A stretch of 21,068 nucleotides of DNA from RUG11690 sp045616665 (lineage in GTDB: Bacteria > Bacteroidota > Bacteroidia > Bacteroidales > WCHB1-69), in NCBI GenBank assembly GCA_045616665.1, contig JAZLHE010000005.1, positions 1-21,068 on the forward strand, written 5' to 3'. The notes below the pieces were generated by a model. That model did not search any database. It was not told where the DNA came from and was given only the letters and a program-made list of their open reading frames with translations. Positions within the stretch are counted from its first letter, which is position 1; each line of letters begins with the position of its first letter. The translations under genes were made by a program, and so were the position numbers. This document shows positions 1 to 6,658 of this stretch, piece by piece.

Positions 1-107
1 CAAAATTCTCTGAAATACCATACCTGGTAAGCGATGTGTATGGCTGCCGCAGGTGCCACTATAATGTAAATGATGGCGTGTTTTATTTTCTTCAGAAATT
101 TTTTCAT
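1..107 (-). CDS. Small membrane protein, partial (runs off left edge)
   Basis: The gene starts at an ATG (105-107, minus strand) and stays open for 35 codons to the window edge, so the C-terminus is missing. The start MKKFLKKIKHAIIYIIVAPA gives a lysine-rich head followed by a hydrophobic stretch (about residues 11-30), as in a single-pass inner-membrane protein or an uncleaved signal anchor. The leader just upstream is A-rich, typical of Bacteroidales starts. It lies 99 bases downstream of the MuF-like gene on the same strand and could be co-transcribed with it. I do not recognise the family. Because it follows a possible toxin-tailed MuF protein, an immunity role is conceivable, but this rests on position alone. 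A lysis or ordinary phage membrane protein is equally possible. Confidence 0.55.
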   Translation of the reverse strand, partial: MKKFLKKIKHAIIYIIVAPAAAIHIAYQVWYFREF

Positions 108-127
108 AATTTTTTTTGTTTAATGTG

Positions 128-155
128 TTTGTATTAAAAAATATTTGTATTTTTG
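128..155 (+). promoter_or_regulatory. Possible plus-strand promoter facing the 3' end of the MuF gene
   Basis: TATTTTTG at 148-155 fits the Bacteroidales -7 consensus TAnnTTTG, and a TTTG lies at 128-131. The 16-base gap is shorter than the usual 19-21. The 11 bases GTATTTTTGCA match those of the head-operon promoter at 5522-5532. No plausible plus-strand gene follows, so a transcript would be antisense to the minor head gene. The rest of 108-206 is AT-rich with no convincing terminator. Chance occurrence in AT-rich DNA is quite possible. Confidence 0.22.
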
Positions 156-206
156 CAGTGTGAGTCGAGTGTGTGGTAATTCTCTATTTACCCTGCGGCT
201 CTTTTT

Positions 207-1397
207 TTATGGTTCTGTGATAACATACAGATTCAGTTTACTATCATTGTATTCACCAAGTTTTATTTGAAATGTATAATTGTGTATTTGCAATTTATAC
301 ACTTTCATTTTTGTGAATTGAGATTTCCTACGATAGAAAATATTGTTGTGGTTATTATGTGTTAAATCAATAGCTTCGTCATATTGAAATTCAAGCATCG
401 GAGTGTATTTATCAAAATGAAGTGCTATTTCCTGTTTGTAGAAATAGGACTTGTCTGTTTTTGCTCCCTTACTGATTTCTTGTATGGTTATCTTGTCAAC
501 TAAAATATTCCCTATGCTGGTGTTAAGATTCAGTGTGTCGTTTTTGTGATTTTCACGGAACAATTCACGTTCTGTTCTAATTATCAACGTGGGGACATTC
601 TTTCCCGCCTGTTTGAAGTACGTACACTCCTTGGTAAACACCTCACCTGTTTCGGCGGGGTTTCCTTCGAGGCCCTTGGCGCAGATGGTATGTGGACGTC
701 CTGTTGCCGCGGGTTCGTCGGTTTCTTCCCAGTCGCACTTGCAGTTCCAGAGGTTGCCGGGCTGGTTGTGCTGCCAGAACGGGTCGGTCTTCGGAAGCAC
801 GAGTCCGTAGAACGGGATGTGCTCTTCCCGTGGTGTCGCGCTGCGTGACGGCAGCCACTTGAGGTTGGGATAAAGTTCGTTGCTGATGGGGTCTGCGTTG
901 AAGTCGGTCCACTGCTTGGCGGTGCGTGCCCGGGCGGTGGCGGTGTTGTATTCGGCCGCCTGGTAGCGGTTGAAGGTGTTGAGCATCGCTTTTGCCACCT
1001 TGCGGAAGTCATCGTCGTTGCTCCATTCGTTCCGCTTGTCATTGAGTTGCTGCGTGAGGTGGTAGGCCTTGTATGCCGCGAAACGGCTGACATTCGCCTG
1101 CAGCTGCGCCTGGAGGTCGAAGTATTTGTCTCCATACTGTCCGGATGACAGCACGCCGCCAACGGCCTTGCGCAGGTTTTCTGAATAGGCCCGATATACA
1201 TCGGGGTGGATTTCTCCGGTTTTCCCGTCGATGACATCCTGGATGACCTTGTCGTACATTTCCCTTTTCGACAGGTTGTAAACCAACGGGAATGGTTCGA
1301 GCGCATTCCATACTTCAGGCGTGTTGCCGTTGAAGTAGAGTTCGTCGAGCGCGGCAAGCGCTCTGCTGGTGGACAGGTCTTTGCCTGTCCCTATACG
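207..1397 (-). CDS. MuF / SPP1 gp7-like minor head protein with AT-rich C-terminal domain
   Basis: This minor capsid protein of the Phage_Mu_F (SPP1 gp7, Mu gp30) type is normally attached to the portal and packaged in the head. The signature is ATPREEH followed about 24 residues later by NLWNCKCDW, matching the family's D-x-R-x-x-H and PP-x-x-NCRC core. The reading frame is open from 1454, but codons 1397-1287 (RIGTGKDLSTS..., LYFNGNTPEVW) contain no ATG or GTG. The first conventional start is TTG at 1284-1286, giving 359 residues. I give the span from 1397 because a -1 frameshift from the portal gene enters there (396 residues in this frame). About the last 115 residues (207-551) are AT-rich, unlike the GC-rich remainder, and show no MuF similarity. 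MuF proteins of temperate phages often carry C-terminal toxin domains, so a BECR-type nuclease is possible but unproven. Confidence 0.8.
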   Translation of the reverse strand, partial: RIGTGKDLSTSRALAALDELYFNGNTPEVWNALEPFPLVYNLSKREMYDKVIQDVIDGKTGEIHPDVYRAYSENLRKAVGGVLSSGQYGDKYFDLQAQLQANVSRFAAYKAYHLTQQLNDKRNEWSNDDDFRKVAKAMLNTFNRYQAAEYNTATARARTAKQWTDFNADPISNELYPNLKWLPSRSATPREEHIPFYGLVLPKTDPFWQHNQPGNLWNCKCDWEETDEPAATGRPHTICAKGLEGNPAETGEVFTKECTYFKQAGKNVPTLIIRTERELFRENHKNDTLNLNTSIGNILVDKITIQEISKGAKTDKSYFYKQEIALHFDKYTPMLEFQYDEAIDLTHNNHNNIFYRRKSQFTKMKVYKLQIHNYTFQIKLGEYNDSKLNLYVITEP

Positions 1398-1403
1398 AAA
1401 AAA
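1371..1403 (-). promoter_or_regulatory. Candidate -1 programmed ribosomal frameshift site (portal to MuF)
   Basis: On the minus strand the end of the portal gene reads AAT TTT TTC GTA TAG. T TTT TTC (1403-1397) fits the X XXY YYZ slippery heptamer in the portal frame. After a 6-base spacer (GTATAG, which includes the portal stop) comes GGACAGG (1390-1384), a 6-base loop and CCTGTCC (1377-1371), a perfect 7-bp, GC-rich hairpin. A -1 slip makes the next codon CGT (1397-1395), which is exactly the MuF frame. Neither strand has a T-run directly after the hairpin, so it is not a terminator. Slippery site, spacer length and stem are what established -1 frameshift signals look like. Function is inferred. 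Confidence 0.7.
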
Positions 1404-2710
1404 TTCTTCAGTCGGTTGAGCAGCGTGTTTTCCCGCTTGTTCTTGGGAGTTCCGTTACCCTTGTCGTTGTTCAAAGGGTTTTGCAACTGCGTTTCAAAGG
1501 GGTTGAAACTGTGCTGAATGCGCATTTCTTCCTTGAGTTCCTCGTAGTTTTCGGGTTTCGGTATGTCGAATTCCTCGTAGATGAAGTCGTCGTCAACGGG
1601 CACGCGGTCGGCGATGGAGTTGATGACGTTCCACTTGCTTTGGAGGCTGTTCCAGTCCTTGGCATCTTCCTTGAAGCAGAAGAAACCTCCGGCGGCGTTG
1701 ATTCCGAATCGTTTGAGTATGGCGCGGAACTGTGTGTTGAGGACTGACAGAATGAGGTTCCTGTCGCTTTGGTTCTTTGCTTCTTCCATATCCTGGTGCA
1801 CCTCTCCCAGTGAACGGGCACCGTTTTCGCCCTGCTCTGTGGTAAGGGTGTTTCCGAGTATGACCTTGCTGATGGAGGCGTCGCAGGCTTTCACGAGCGC
1901 GTCGTACACTTCGTTGCTCCCTGTGCTTCCTCCAGTTTCGTGAATTTTGAGTTCGGTGCTTCTCGGGTGGATGCTGTAGCCGGAAGTTCCCCATTCCTGC
2001 AAGCCGCGCTCGATGTCGGCACGGGTAGCCTCGTCGTAGTCGTCATAGATCATTTCCCGGAAAGGCATACCGAACATTTCGGCAAACTGGCTCCAGTCGC
2101 CGAATCCGCCGCGCTTGTAGATGACGTATTGCGCCGCCTTGGCAAAGAGACCCTTGTCGGTAGGATCGCCGACCCACATCATATAGTTTGCCAACGGGAG
2201 TTCCTTGTACATCCAGTCTTTCGTAGGGGTTCCCTGCTGTATGCTGACGCACTCGAATTCTTTTTCTGGATGGACGTGTTTTCGAGGAATCAGGTCGAAG
2301 TCTATTTTGTAGCATTCCTGGTCGTCGTCCCAGGTGATGGCGTTGAACTGGATGAGGGTGTAACCCCAGGCCACGCTGTCGAGCATGTGGGAAATCACCA
2401 GGCGCATGTCAGGCGAGTTGAGAAGCCGACAGATGTTTTCGTCTTCGGTTCCATCGATTAGATATACGAGTTCGCGGTTGAGGACGGCGTCGCGTCTTTT
2501 GCCCCAAGTGGCTTCAATCTGCCCGTCGAGGGTGATGTCTTCGTACAGGTCGTAGAGTTGGGATCTGACGGGACAGTTGATGTTCTCGAAGGCGCGGATG
2601 GCGCTTTTCCAGTTCTGGATGTCCTGGGTGTTGTGGCTCGCATTGTGGATTTGAATGTTCTGAACTATAATGTTGTCGGGGTTTTTGCCCTTTGTCTTTC
2701 TTACGGTCAT
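1391..2710 (-). CDS. Portal protein, DUF935 (Mu gp29-like)
   Basis: This 439-residue protein resembles the DUF935 portal family, the dodecameric ring at the capsid vertex through which DNA is packaged and to which the tail connects. Family-like stretches include the N-terminal YDLYEDITLDGQIEATWGKR segment (about residues 53-72), SVAWGYTLIQF (about 113-123) and GNTLTTEQGENGARSLGEVH (about 287-306), where Mu-type portals carry a similar GQTLTT...GSRA motif. The ATG at 2708-2710 follows the gp36-like gene by two bases. Translation stops at TAG (1391-1393), just past a slippery T TTT TTC, and the MuF frame overlaps the last ~20 codons. The order terminase, portal, MuF follows Mu, except that the gp36-like gene precedes the portal here. 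Confidence 0.9.
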   Translation of the reverse strand: MTVRKTKGKNPDNIIVQNIQIHNASHNTQDIQNWKSAIRAFENINCPVRSQLYDLYEDITLDGQIEATWGKRRDAVLNRELVYLIDGTEDENICRLLNSPDMRLVISHMLDSVAWGYTLIQFNAITWDDDQECYKIDFDLIPRKHVHPEKEFECVSIQQGTPTKDWMYKELPLANYMMWVGDPTDKGLFAKAAQYVIYKRGGFGDWSQFAEMFGMPFREMIYDDYDEATRADIERGLQEWGTSGYSIHPRSTELKIHETGGSTGSNEVYDALVKACDASISKVILGNTLTTEQGENGARSLGEVHQDMEEAKNQSDRNLILSVLNTQFRAILKRFGINAAGGFFCFKEDAKDWNSLQSKWNVINSIADRVPVDDDFIYEEFDIPKPENYEELKEEMRIQHSFNPFETQLQNPLNNDKGNGTPKNKRENTLLNRLKNFFV

Positions 2711-2712
2711 GG

Positions 2713-3126
2713 CTAATACTGGTTTTTTCGTTTTTTGTTTCCTCCGAACACCACGTATGATGACGTTCCGGAAGTCCCGGCAAGTCTGACGAGCCCTTCA
2801 ATGGATGCTCTTTCGGCCTGCACTTCCTTAAGATAGGCGATGGAATCCTTGTAGGTGTTTCTTCTGCTTTCCGGCATATTGACCGGGTTTGAGATGTTGT
2901 AGCAGTTGTAAAGGGCAATGTCCCTTACGATCTTCACCACCATTGCAGATCGCTGGTCTCCGGTCTTGGAAAATTCCGTCTTCATATCGTAACGCGCGCA
3001 CAGGTAGCTTTCCGCTTCGGCCATGGCATCGGAGATCGCCTGGTTGGCGTTGTCGGCATTTCTGGTGATGACGTTCAGTATCTCGCCGTACATGCCTTTT
3101 TTCAAGTCTTCTAAATTCAAGTACAT
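2713..3126 (-). CDS. Head completion / neck protein, Mu gp36-like (DUF1320)
   Basis: This 137-residue protein begins MYLNLEDLKKGMYGEILNVI. It is mostly helical, with the ISDAMAEAESYLCARYDMKTE core typical of the DUF1320 family (Mu gp36), proteins thought to act at the head-tail neck. I chose the ATG at 3124-3126 rather than one 13 codons upstream because an AGGAAG ribosome site lies just before it and the preceding gene stops two bases away. The C-terminal tail (SSYVVFGGNKKRKNQY) is basic. It sits between the large terminase and the portal on the minus strand, whereas in Mu the homologue lies after the capsid gene. Confidence 0.75.
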   Translation of the reverse strand: MYLNLEDLKKGMYGEILNVITRNADNANQAISDAMAEAESYLCARYDMKTEFSKTGDQRSAMVVKIVRDIALYNCYNISNPVNMPESRRNTYKDSIAYLKEVQAERASIEGLVRLAGTSGTSSYVVFGGNKKRKNQY

Positions 3127-3128
3127 CT

Positions 3129-3377
3129 TTACTTCCTGTTTTTGTTTGCCGTGTAGTAAATGCACACCTTGGTGAGTTCGATGCTATCCCTCAATCTTGG
3201 ATGAAGCACGCCACGGGCGATAAGAAGGTTGATATGTAGCCGGTCGTACACCCTTATTTTGTTGAAAACTTGTATGACATAGTGTCGTTTGCCTGTTAGC
3301 CTTGCCATCCTGTCGGCATGACGGATTGCACTTCGTACCTTGAGATACCTCATTAATCGTTTGCATAATTCATTCAT
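3129..3377 (-). CDS. Small basic protein of unknown function
   Basis: This 82-residue, arginine- and lysine-rich protein sits between the large terminase and the gp36-like gene. It starts at an ATG (3375-3377) preceded by an A/T-rich leader and ends two bases before the next start, so it fits the operon tightly. Residues 20-47 (ADRMARLTGKRHYVIQVFNK) look like an amphipathic helix followed by a short strand. I see no signal peptide, membrane segment or catalytic motif. Small uncharacterised proteins are common at this spot in Bacteroidales Mu-like phages. A DNA- or head-associated role is possible from its charge alone. Confidence 0.65.
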   Translation of the reverse strand: MNELCKRLMRYLKVRSAIRHADRMARLTGKRHYVIQVFNKIRVYDRLHINLLIARGVLHPRLRDSIELTKVCIYYTANKNRK

Positions 3378-3411
3378 TTTAATTAAACTTTAAATGTTGA
3401 TGAAAGCGTGG

Positions 3412-4947
3412 TTAAACGCGTCTTTTATTTCGTGGTCTCTTGACCATTGTGAGTACTTGTGATGAGTATTCGCGGTTCTTCTGCGTGGCAATCCATACGC
3501 CTCCTTCCACGCAGTCGGGTCCGTCTGCCGGGGCTTTGAGTTGCGGGGTTATCAGAAGGAACTGCTCTGCCATTCGTTCGAAGTGCGGATTTCCCTTTTC
3601 CGCCTCGTTGAACACCAGGCGGCCGCTTCGGTTTATAGGTTCGAGGTTGCCCTCGATGCGGCTGAACTTGTCCGGTTTGGACCGCGTGTCAGGTGCGATG
3701 TTCAGATAGTGGCCTTTCTCCTTGGCTTTCTGCGCGAACAGCGGCTTGAAGACCTGCTCGTAGAAAGGGTCCTGGAGCTTGTTGTTTTCGACGAAATTGT
3801 AAAGCTGTACGGAGGTTGACTTTACGGATTCGTTGATTTCGTAGAACCAGTCAACGAATTCCGAATTGGTGGCGTGGTCAAGTCGGCAGTTCAGGAGGTA
3901 ATATTTGTTGTCAAGCAGGCCGATGGCGCACACGGATTTCATTGATCCGGCCTTGTTCTTCGAGTTGGACGGCGAAGGGTCGCCATAGACGATGATGTTC
4001 CTGAATTTGTTGACCGGCGGAATTTTTCCCCAGGTTATTTCCTTGAACACGTCACCTTCGGACAGCGGGTTGTTGAAATATTCCTGCTGTGCCGATTTGG
4101 TGCTGATCTTTGACAATATGAAGTCAATGTCCTCTTCGGTGTTTTTTGCCCAGGAAGACACTCCGTTCTTGTCACGGATGTTGATGATGTCGAACTTGTC
4201 GGCCACTTTGCCCGCACGTGATATACAGCAGTCCTTGGCAATGACGTTGCCGTTGAAGAGTATCCTCGCGTCACCGCTGACGGATATGGTTGGTATGAGC
4301 GCCTGTTCGATCCAGTCCCATTTCTGCCTGATACGGTCCGGGTTGCGGCATTCCTCGTCAGTGTCAATGTCATCTACAAGTATGAAGTCTGGACGTGCCG
4401 CCTCGTTGCGCGTGCCACGAGGAGACTGTCCCGCGCCAAGCGCCCTGAACGAGCATCCGCATTTGGCAATGAACTCTCCGGTTTCCCATTTTCCCGCGTT
4501 GAACTGTTCTCCGTAGTCGTTGATGATGCGCAGGTTCTTTTCAAGCTGTATCTGAAACGGCAGCAGCAGACGGCAGGCGTTGTCGTAGCTGTTGCTTACG
4601 ATAAGAAAGTTTCGTATGTTACCGGTGAGCGCGAGGTACAACACCTCGAACATCGAGCGTGCGGATTTTGCGAGCTCGCGGCTCCAGGCACGCACTTCGT
4701 ACCAACGACGGTGTGAGAAAAGGCGTTTTGTCGCAGCGATGTGGAAAGGCGCGGGTTCTGCCGAACAGTATTTCGGAAAATAGTATTTGAACCATTCTTC
4801 AGGCTTGCCTTCCAGGTCACGGATCCTGTTCACCTTGTCGAGTTCGGTTTCGGTGGAATCCACTTCAACGTCTGAAATGAACTGGCTGTAGTATTCCTCC
4901 CAGTCCTTGAGCAGCTGCTTGTCCGTCGGTTTTCTGATTTTTGCCAT
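3412..4947 (-). CDS. Terminase large subunit (packaging ATPase/nuclease)
   Basis: This 511-residue TerL drives DNA into the prohead and cuts it. A Walker A-like segment lies at about 87-97 (AWSRELAKSAR, the degenerate P-loop found in many terminases). Walker B is DFILVDDIDTDEE at about 187-199, giving the aspartate pair and a following glutamate. A C-terminal RNase H-like nuclease begins with VYGDPSPS near residue 320, with a further acidic pair at DGPDCVEGG near the end. The length is normal for the family. The start ATG overlaps the stop of the small subunit gene by one base (TAATG), indicating translational coupling. It belongs to the type found in Mu-like phages (Mu gp28-like position). 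Confidence 0.93.
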   Translation of the reverse strand: MAKIRKPTDKQLLKDWEEYYSQFISDVEVDSTETELDKVNRIRDLEGKPEEWFKYYFPKYCSAEPAPFHIAATKRLFSHRRWYEVRAWSRELAKSARSMFEVLYLALTGNIRNFLIVSNSYDNACRLLLPFQIQLEKNLRIINDYGEQFNAGKWETGEFIAKCGCSFRALGAGQSPRGTRNEAARPDFILVDDIDTDEECRNPDRIRQKWDWIEQALIPTISVSGDARILFNGNVIAKDCCISRAGKVADKFDIINIRDKNGVSSWAKNTEEDIDFILSKISTKSAQQEYFNNPLSEGDVFKEITWGKIPPVNKFRNIIVYGDPSPSNSKNKAGSMKSVCAIGLLDNKYYLLNCRLDHATNSEFVDWFYEINESVKSTSVQLYNFVENNKLQDPFYEQVFKPLFAQKAKEKGHYLNIAPDTRSKPDKFSRIEGNLEPINRSGRLVFNEAEKGNPHFERMAEQFLLITPQLKAPADGPDCVEGGVWIATQKNREYSSQVLTMVKRPRNKRRV

Positions 4948-5396
4948 TACATACAGGATTTGATATACGCGTTGAAAATCCTGGCCACTTCCTTGCTGAA
5001 TTCAAATCCCGAAGTCTTTCGGACGAATGAAAGGAACTCCTTTCCGGTGGCCATTTTCTCGGCGATGTTTGTTTCGGTTTCGAGGTTCTTGATGGATGCC
5101 GTGATCTTTACCACCGCATCTGCTTCCTTGGATACGAGAAACTGCTCTCCGTCGGGTCTCTTTTCGACCATGTCGTTCCACATCTTGAGCTGCTTGTAAA
5201 GTCTTGCGAGCTGCACGTCTTTTTCCACCAGGAGCGACACCTGCATGTCTTCCCATTTACCTTCCTTTACCCATTTGCAAACGGTCACCTTGCTTACGCC
5301 GACGCGTTCGGCAATCTCTGCCTGCGTGATGCTTGAATCGTTCAGGTAGAGTTGTTTTGCGTAGTCCTTTTTCTGTTCCCTTGTCAGTTCGGCCAT
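4947..5396 (-). CDS. Terminase small subunit-like protein (HTH)
   Basis: This 149-residue protein has an N-terminal helix-turn-helix: ITQAEIAERVGVSKVTVCKW at about residues 23-42. It is followed by a charged helical region with coiled-coil character (about 50-115), the usual plan for a small terminase that recognises phage DNA and regulates TerL. It is the first gene of the minus-strand operon, directly upstream of and overlapping TerL. Its ATG (5394-5396) is about 25 bases from a TATTTTTG promoter element, so the leader is short. An HTH transcription factor would be the alternative, but the position beside TerL favours terminase. Confidence 0.85.
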   Translation of the reverse strand: MAELTREQKKDYAKQLYLNDSSITQAEIAERVGVSKVTVCKWVKEGKWEDMQVSLLVEKDVQLARLYKQLKMWNDMVEKRPDGEQFLVSKEADAVVKITASIKNLETETNIAEKMATGKEFLSFVRKTSGFEFSKEVARIFNAYIKSCM

Positions 5397-5413
5397 GATT
5401 TTTCTGATTGATT

Positions 5414-5428
5414 AACGGTGCAAAAATA
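5414..5428 (-). promoter_or_regulatory. Promoter -7 region of the packaging operon
   Basis: On the minus strand this reads TATTTTTGCACCGTT. TATTTTTG fits the Bacteroidales -7 consensus TAnnTTTG. Transcription would start near 5410-5414 and give a leader of about 15-18 bases to the small terminase ATG. No clear TTTG -33 box lies at the usual spacing. The 15 bases match the plus-strand element at 5523-5537 in 14 positions, in inverted orientation. Confidence 0.65.
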
Positions 5429-5522
5429 GTGCTCGCAAATGAATCAGAATATGAATTGTATCATTGTGGACATGGTTGTTATATAGATAGATACAAAATA
5501 TTTTAGGTGTTGTTCGGGGTTG

Positions 5523-5537
5523 TATTTTTGCACGGTT
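5523..5537 (+). promoter_or_regulatory. Promoter -7 region of the capsid/tail operon
   Basis: TATTTTTGCACGGTT contains TATTTTTG, a match to TAnnTTTG. An approximate -33 element (TTTT at 5501-5504) lies 18 bases upstream. The expected start near 5537 leaves about 16 bases to the protease ATG at 5553. With the minus-strand copy at 5414-5428 it forms an inverted repeat 94 bases apart, so one factor could govern both operons. The spacer between them is AT-rich with no gene. Confidence 0.65.
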
Positions 5538-5552
5538 TTTAATGCTGAAAAG

Positions 5553-6653
5553 ATGAAGAAGAAGGCTTGCTGCGAAATGTACATGTATGGTCTCATAGGC
5601 CGTGGACTTGACATTGACGCAATTGAAATTGTCAAGGAAATAGAAGACAAGAGGAAGAACGGAATCAGCGATTTCGTATTCTATGTCAATAGTGACGGAG
5701 GTGAGGTTGCCCAGGGAAGTTCCATATTCAATTATCTGGATCGTACAGATGTGAACGTGACGTGGGTGGTTGACGGCATTGCCGCCAGCATGATGGCCGT
5801 GCTCATCACCAATCCGAAGCATACGGTCAAGGCGGCCAGACACGCCAAGTTCATGTACCACCGCGTCAGCGGATATGTATATGGTAACAGCGAGGAAGTA
5901 AGAGCCGGTGCCGATATGATTGACAGTTTCGAAAGTACGCTTATCGAGATGATGGCTCAGAGACTCAAACTCAGCGTGGAAGATACGCGTTCAAAGTATT
6001 TCGACGGCACGGACCATTGGCTCAGTGCCGAACAGGCCGTGAAGGCGGGACTGTGTGACGAAATCATCAATGACGGGAAACAGATGAAAGAGTTGAAGCA
6101 TATCACGAATGCCCGTGATGCCTTCAATTTTTACAACAACCAAATCATAAATTTAAAACAAAAAGAGAAAAAAATGGAAAACGCTAAAGCATTCGCATCA
6201 GCTCTCGGAATCGCAGAGACCGAAGACGAACAGACCGTTCTGAACAGCGTGAAGACCGTTGTGAACGAACGTCAGGGTTTGCGCGACCAACTCGAAGCCG
6301 AAAAAGCCAAGAACGCAGACCTTGAGAACCGTATGAAAGCGTACGAGCAAGGCAAGGTGAAATCCCTGATCGATTCGGCAATCGCCGCCAAGAAAATCGG
6401 CGAGGATGACCGTGAAAGCTACACGAAACTTGCCGAAAAGGACTACGAAACCACAGAACAGGTCCTCAACAGAATGAAGCCCGTGGAACGCATTGCCCAA
6501 AACCTTGGCAATCCCGCAATACCGGATACCGAAAAGGACTGGGACTTTGACAAGTACCACAAATCCGGTCGTCTTGAAAACTTGAAAACGAATAACCCGG
6601 AACGCTATGCCGAACTCTATAAGGCAAAGTTCGGTTGCGATCCAAAAAACTAA
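5553..6653 (+). CDS. ClpP-like (S14) prohead protease with C-terminal scaffold-like region
   Basis: This 366-residue protein has two parts. Residues 1-190 form a ClpP-type serine protease. The oxyanion region is NSDGGEV (46-52), the catalytic serine is S79 in GIAASMM, the histidine is H103 in FMYHRVSG, and the likely aspartate is D154 in TDHWLSAEQA. Residues 208-366 form a charged helical, coiled-coil region (LRDQLEAEKAKNADLENRMK) typical of capsid scaffolds. The two are joined by a lysine/asparagine-rich linker. I chose ATG 5553 because an upstream in-frame TTG lies inside the promoter. The enzyme would mature the prohead by cleaving scaffold and perhaps the capsid protein N-terminus. It is the first gene of the plus-strand head/tail operon. 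Confidence 0.9.
   Translation: MKKKACCEMYMYGLIGRGLDIDAIEIVKEIEDKRKNGISDFVFYVNSDGGEVAQGSSIFNYLDRTDVNVTWVVDGIAASMMAVLITNPKHTVKAARHAKFMYHRVSGYVYGNSEEVRAGADMIDSFESTLIEMMAQRLKLSVEDTRSKYFDGTDHWLSAEQAVKAGLCDEIINDGKQMKELKHITNARDAFNFYNNQIINLKQKEKKMENAKAFASALGIAETEDEQTVLNSVKTVVNERQGLRDQLEAEKAKNADLENRMKAYEQGKVKSLIDSAIAAKKIGEDDRESYTKLAEKDYETTEQVLNRMKPVERIAQNLGNPAIPDTEKDWDFDKYHKSGRLENLKTNNPERYAELYKAKFGCDPKN
6174..6653 (+). CDS. Possible nested scaffold protein (internal start in the protease gene)
   Basis: An in-frame ATG at 6174 (codon 208 of the protease gene) is preceded by an A-rich stretch, TTAAAACAAAAAGAGAAAAA, that looks like a Bacteroidales leader inside a coding region. Translation from it would give a 159-residue protein, MENAKAFASALGIAE..., made only of the coiled-coil scaffold half. 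Lambda makes Nu3 from inside the C gene in the same way, and this arrangement recurs in protease-scaffold genes. Separate translation is inferred. Confidence 0.5.
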   Translation: MENAKAFASALGIAETEDEQTVLNSVKTVVNERQGLRDQLEAEKAKNADLENRMKAYEQGKVKSLIDSAIAAKKIGEDDRESYTKLAEKDYETTEQVLNRMKPVERIAQNLGNPAIPDTEKDWDFDKYHKSGRLENLKTNNPERYAELYKAKFGCDPKN

Positions 6654-6658
6654 GACCT

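Noticed and set aside
584..1357. A 257-codon minus-strand reading frame over the MuF gene
   Set aside because: Its product is a low-complexity S/T/P/R mix typical of an out-of-frame GC-rich reading. The MuF frame carries recognisable motifs.
1371..1390. The perfect hairpin as a rho-independent terminator of the portal gene
   Set aside because: No T-run follows it directly on either strand, it lies inside a continuing coding region, and its spacing from the slippery heptamer fits a frameshift stimulator better.
1391..1403. A sequencing indel in the T6 run explaining the portal/MuF frame change
   Set aside because: It cannot be excluded without reads, but an error would not account for a 6-base spacer and perfect hairpin at the right place. 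The stop codon also sits exactly where a frameshift site needs it.
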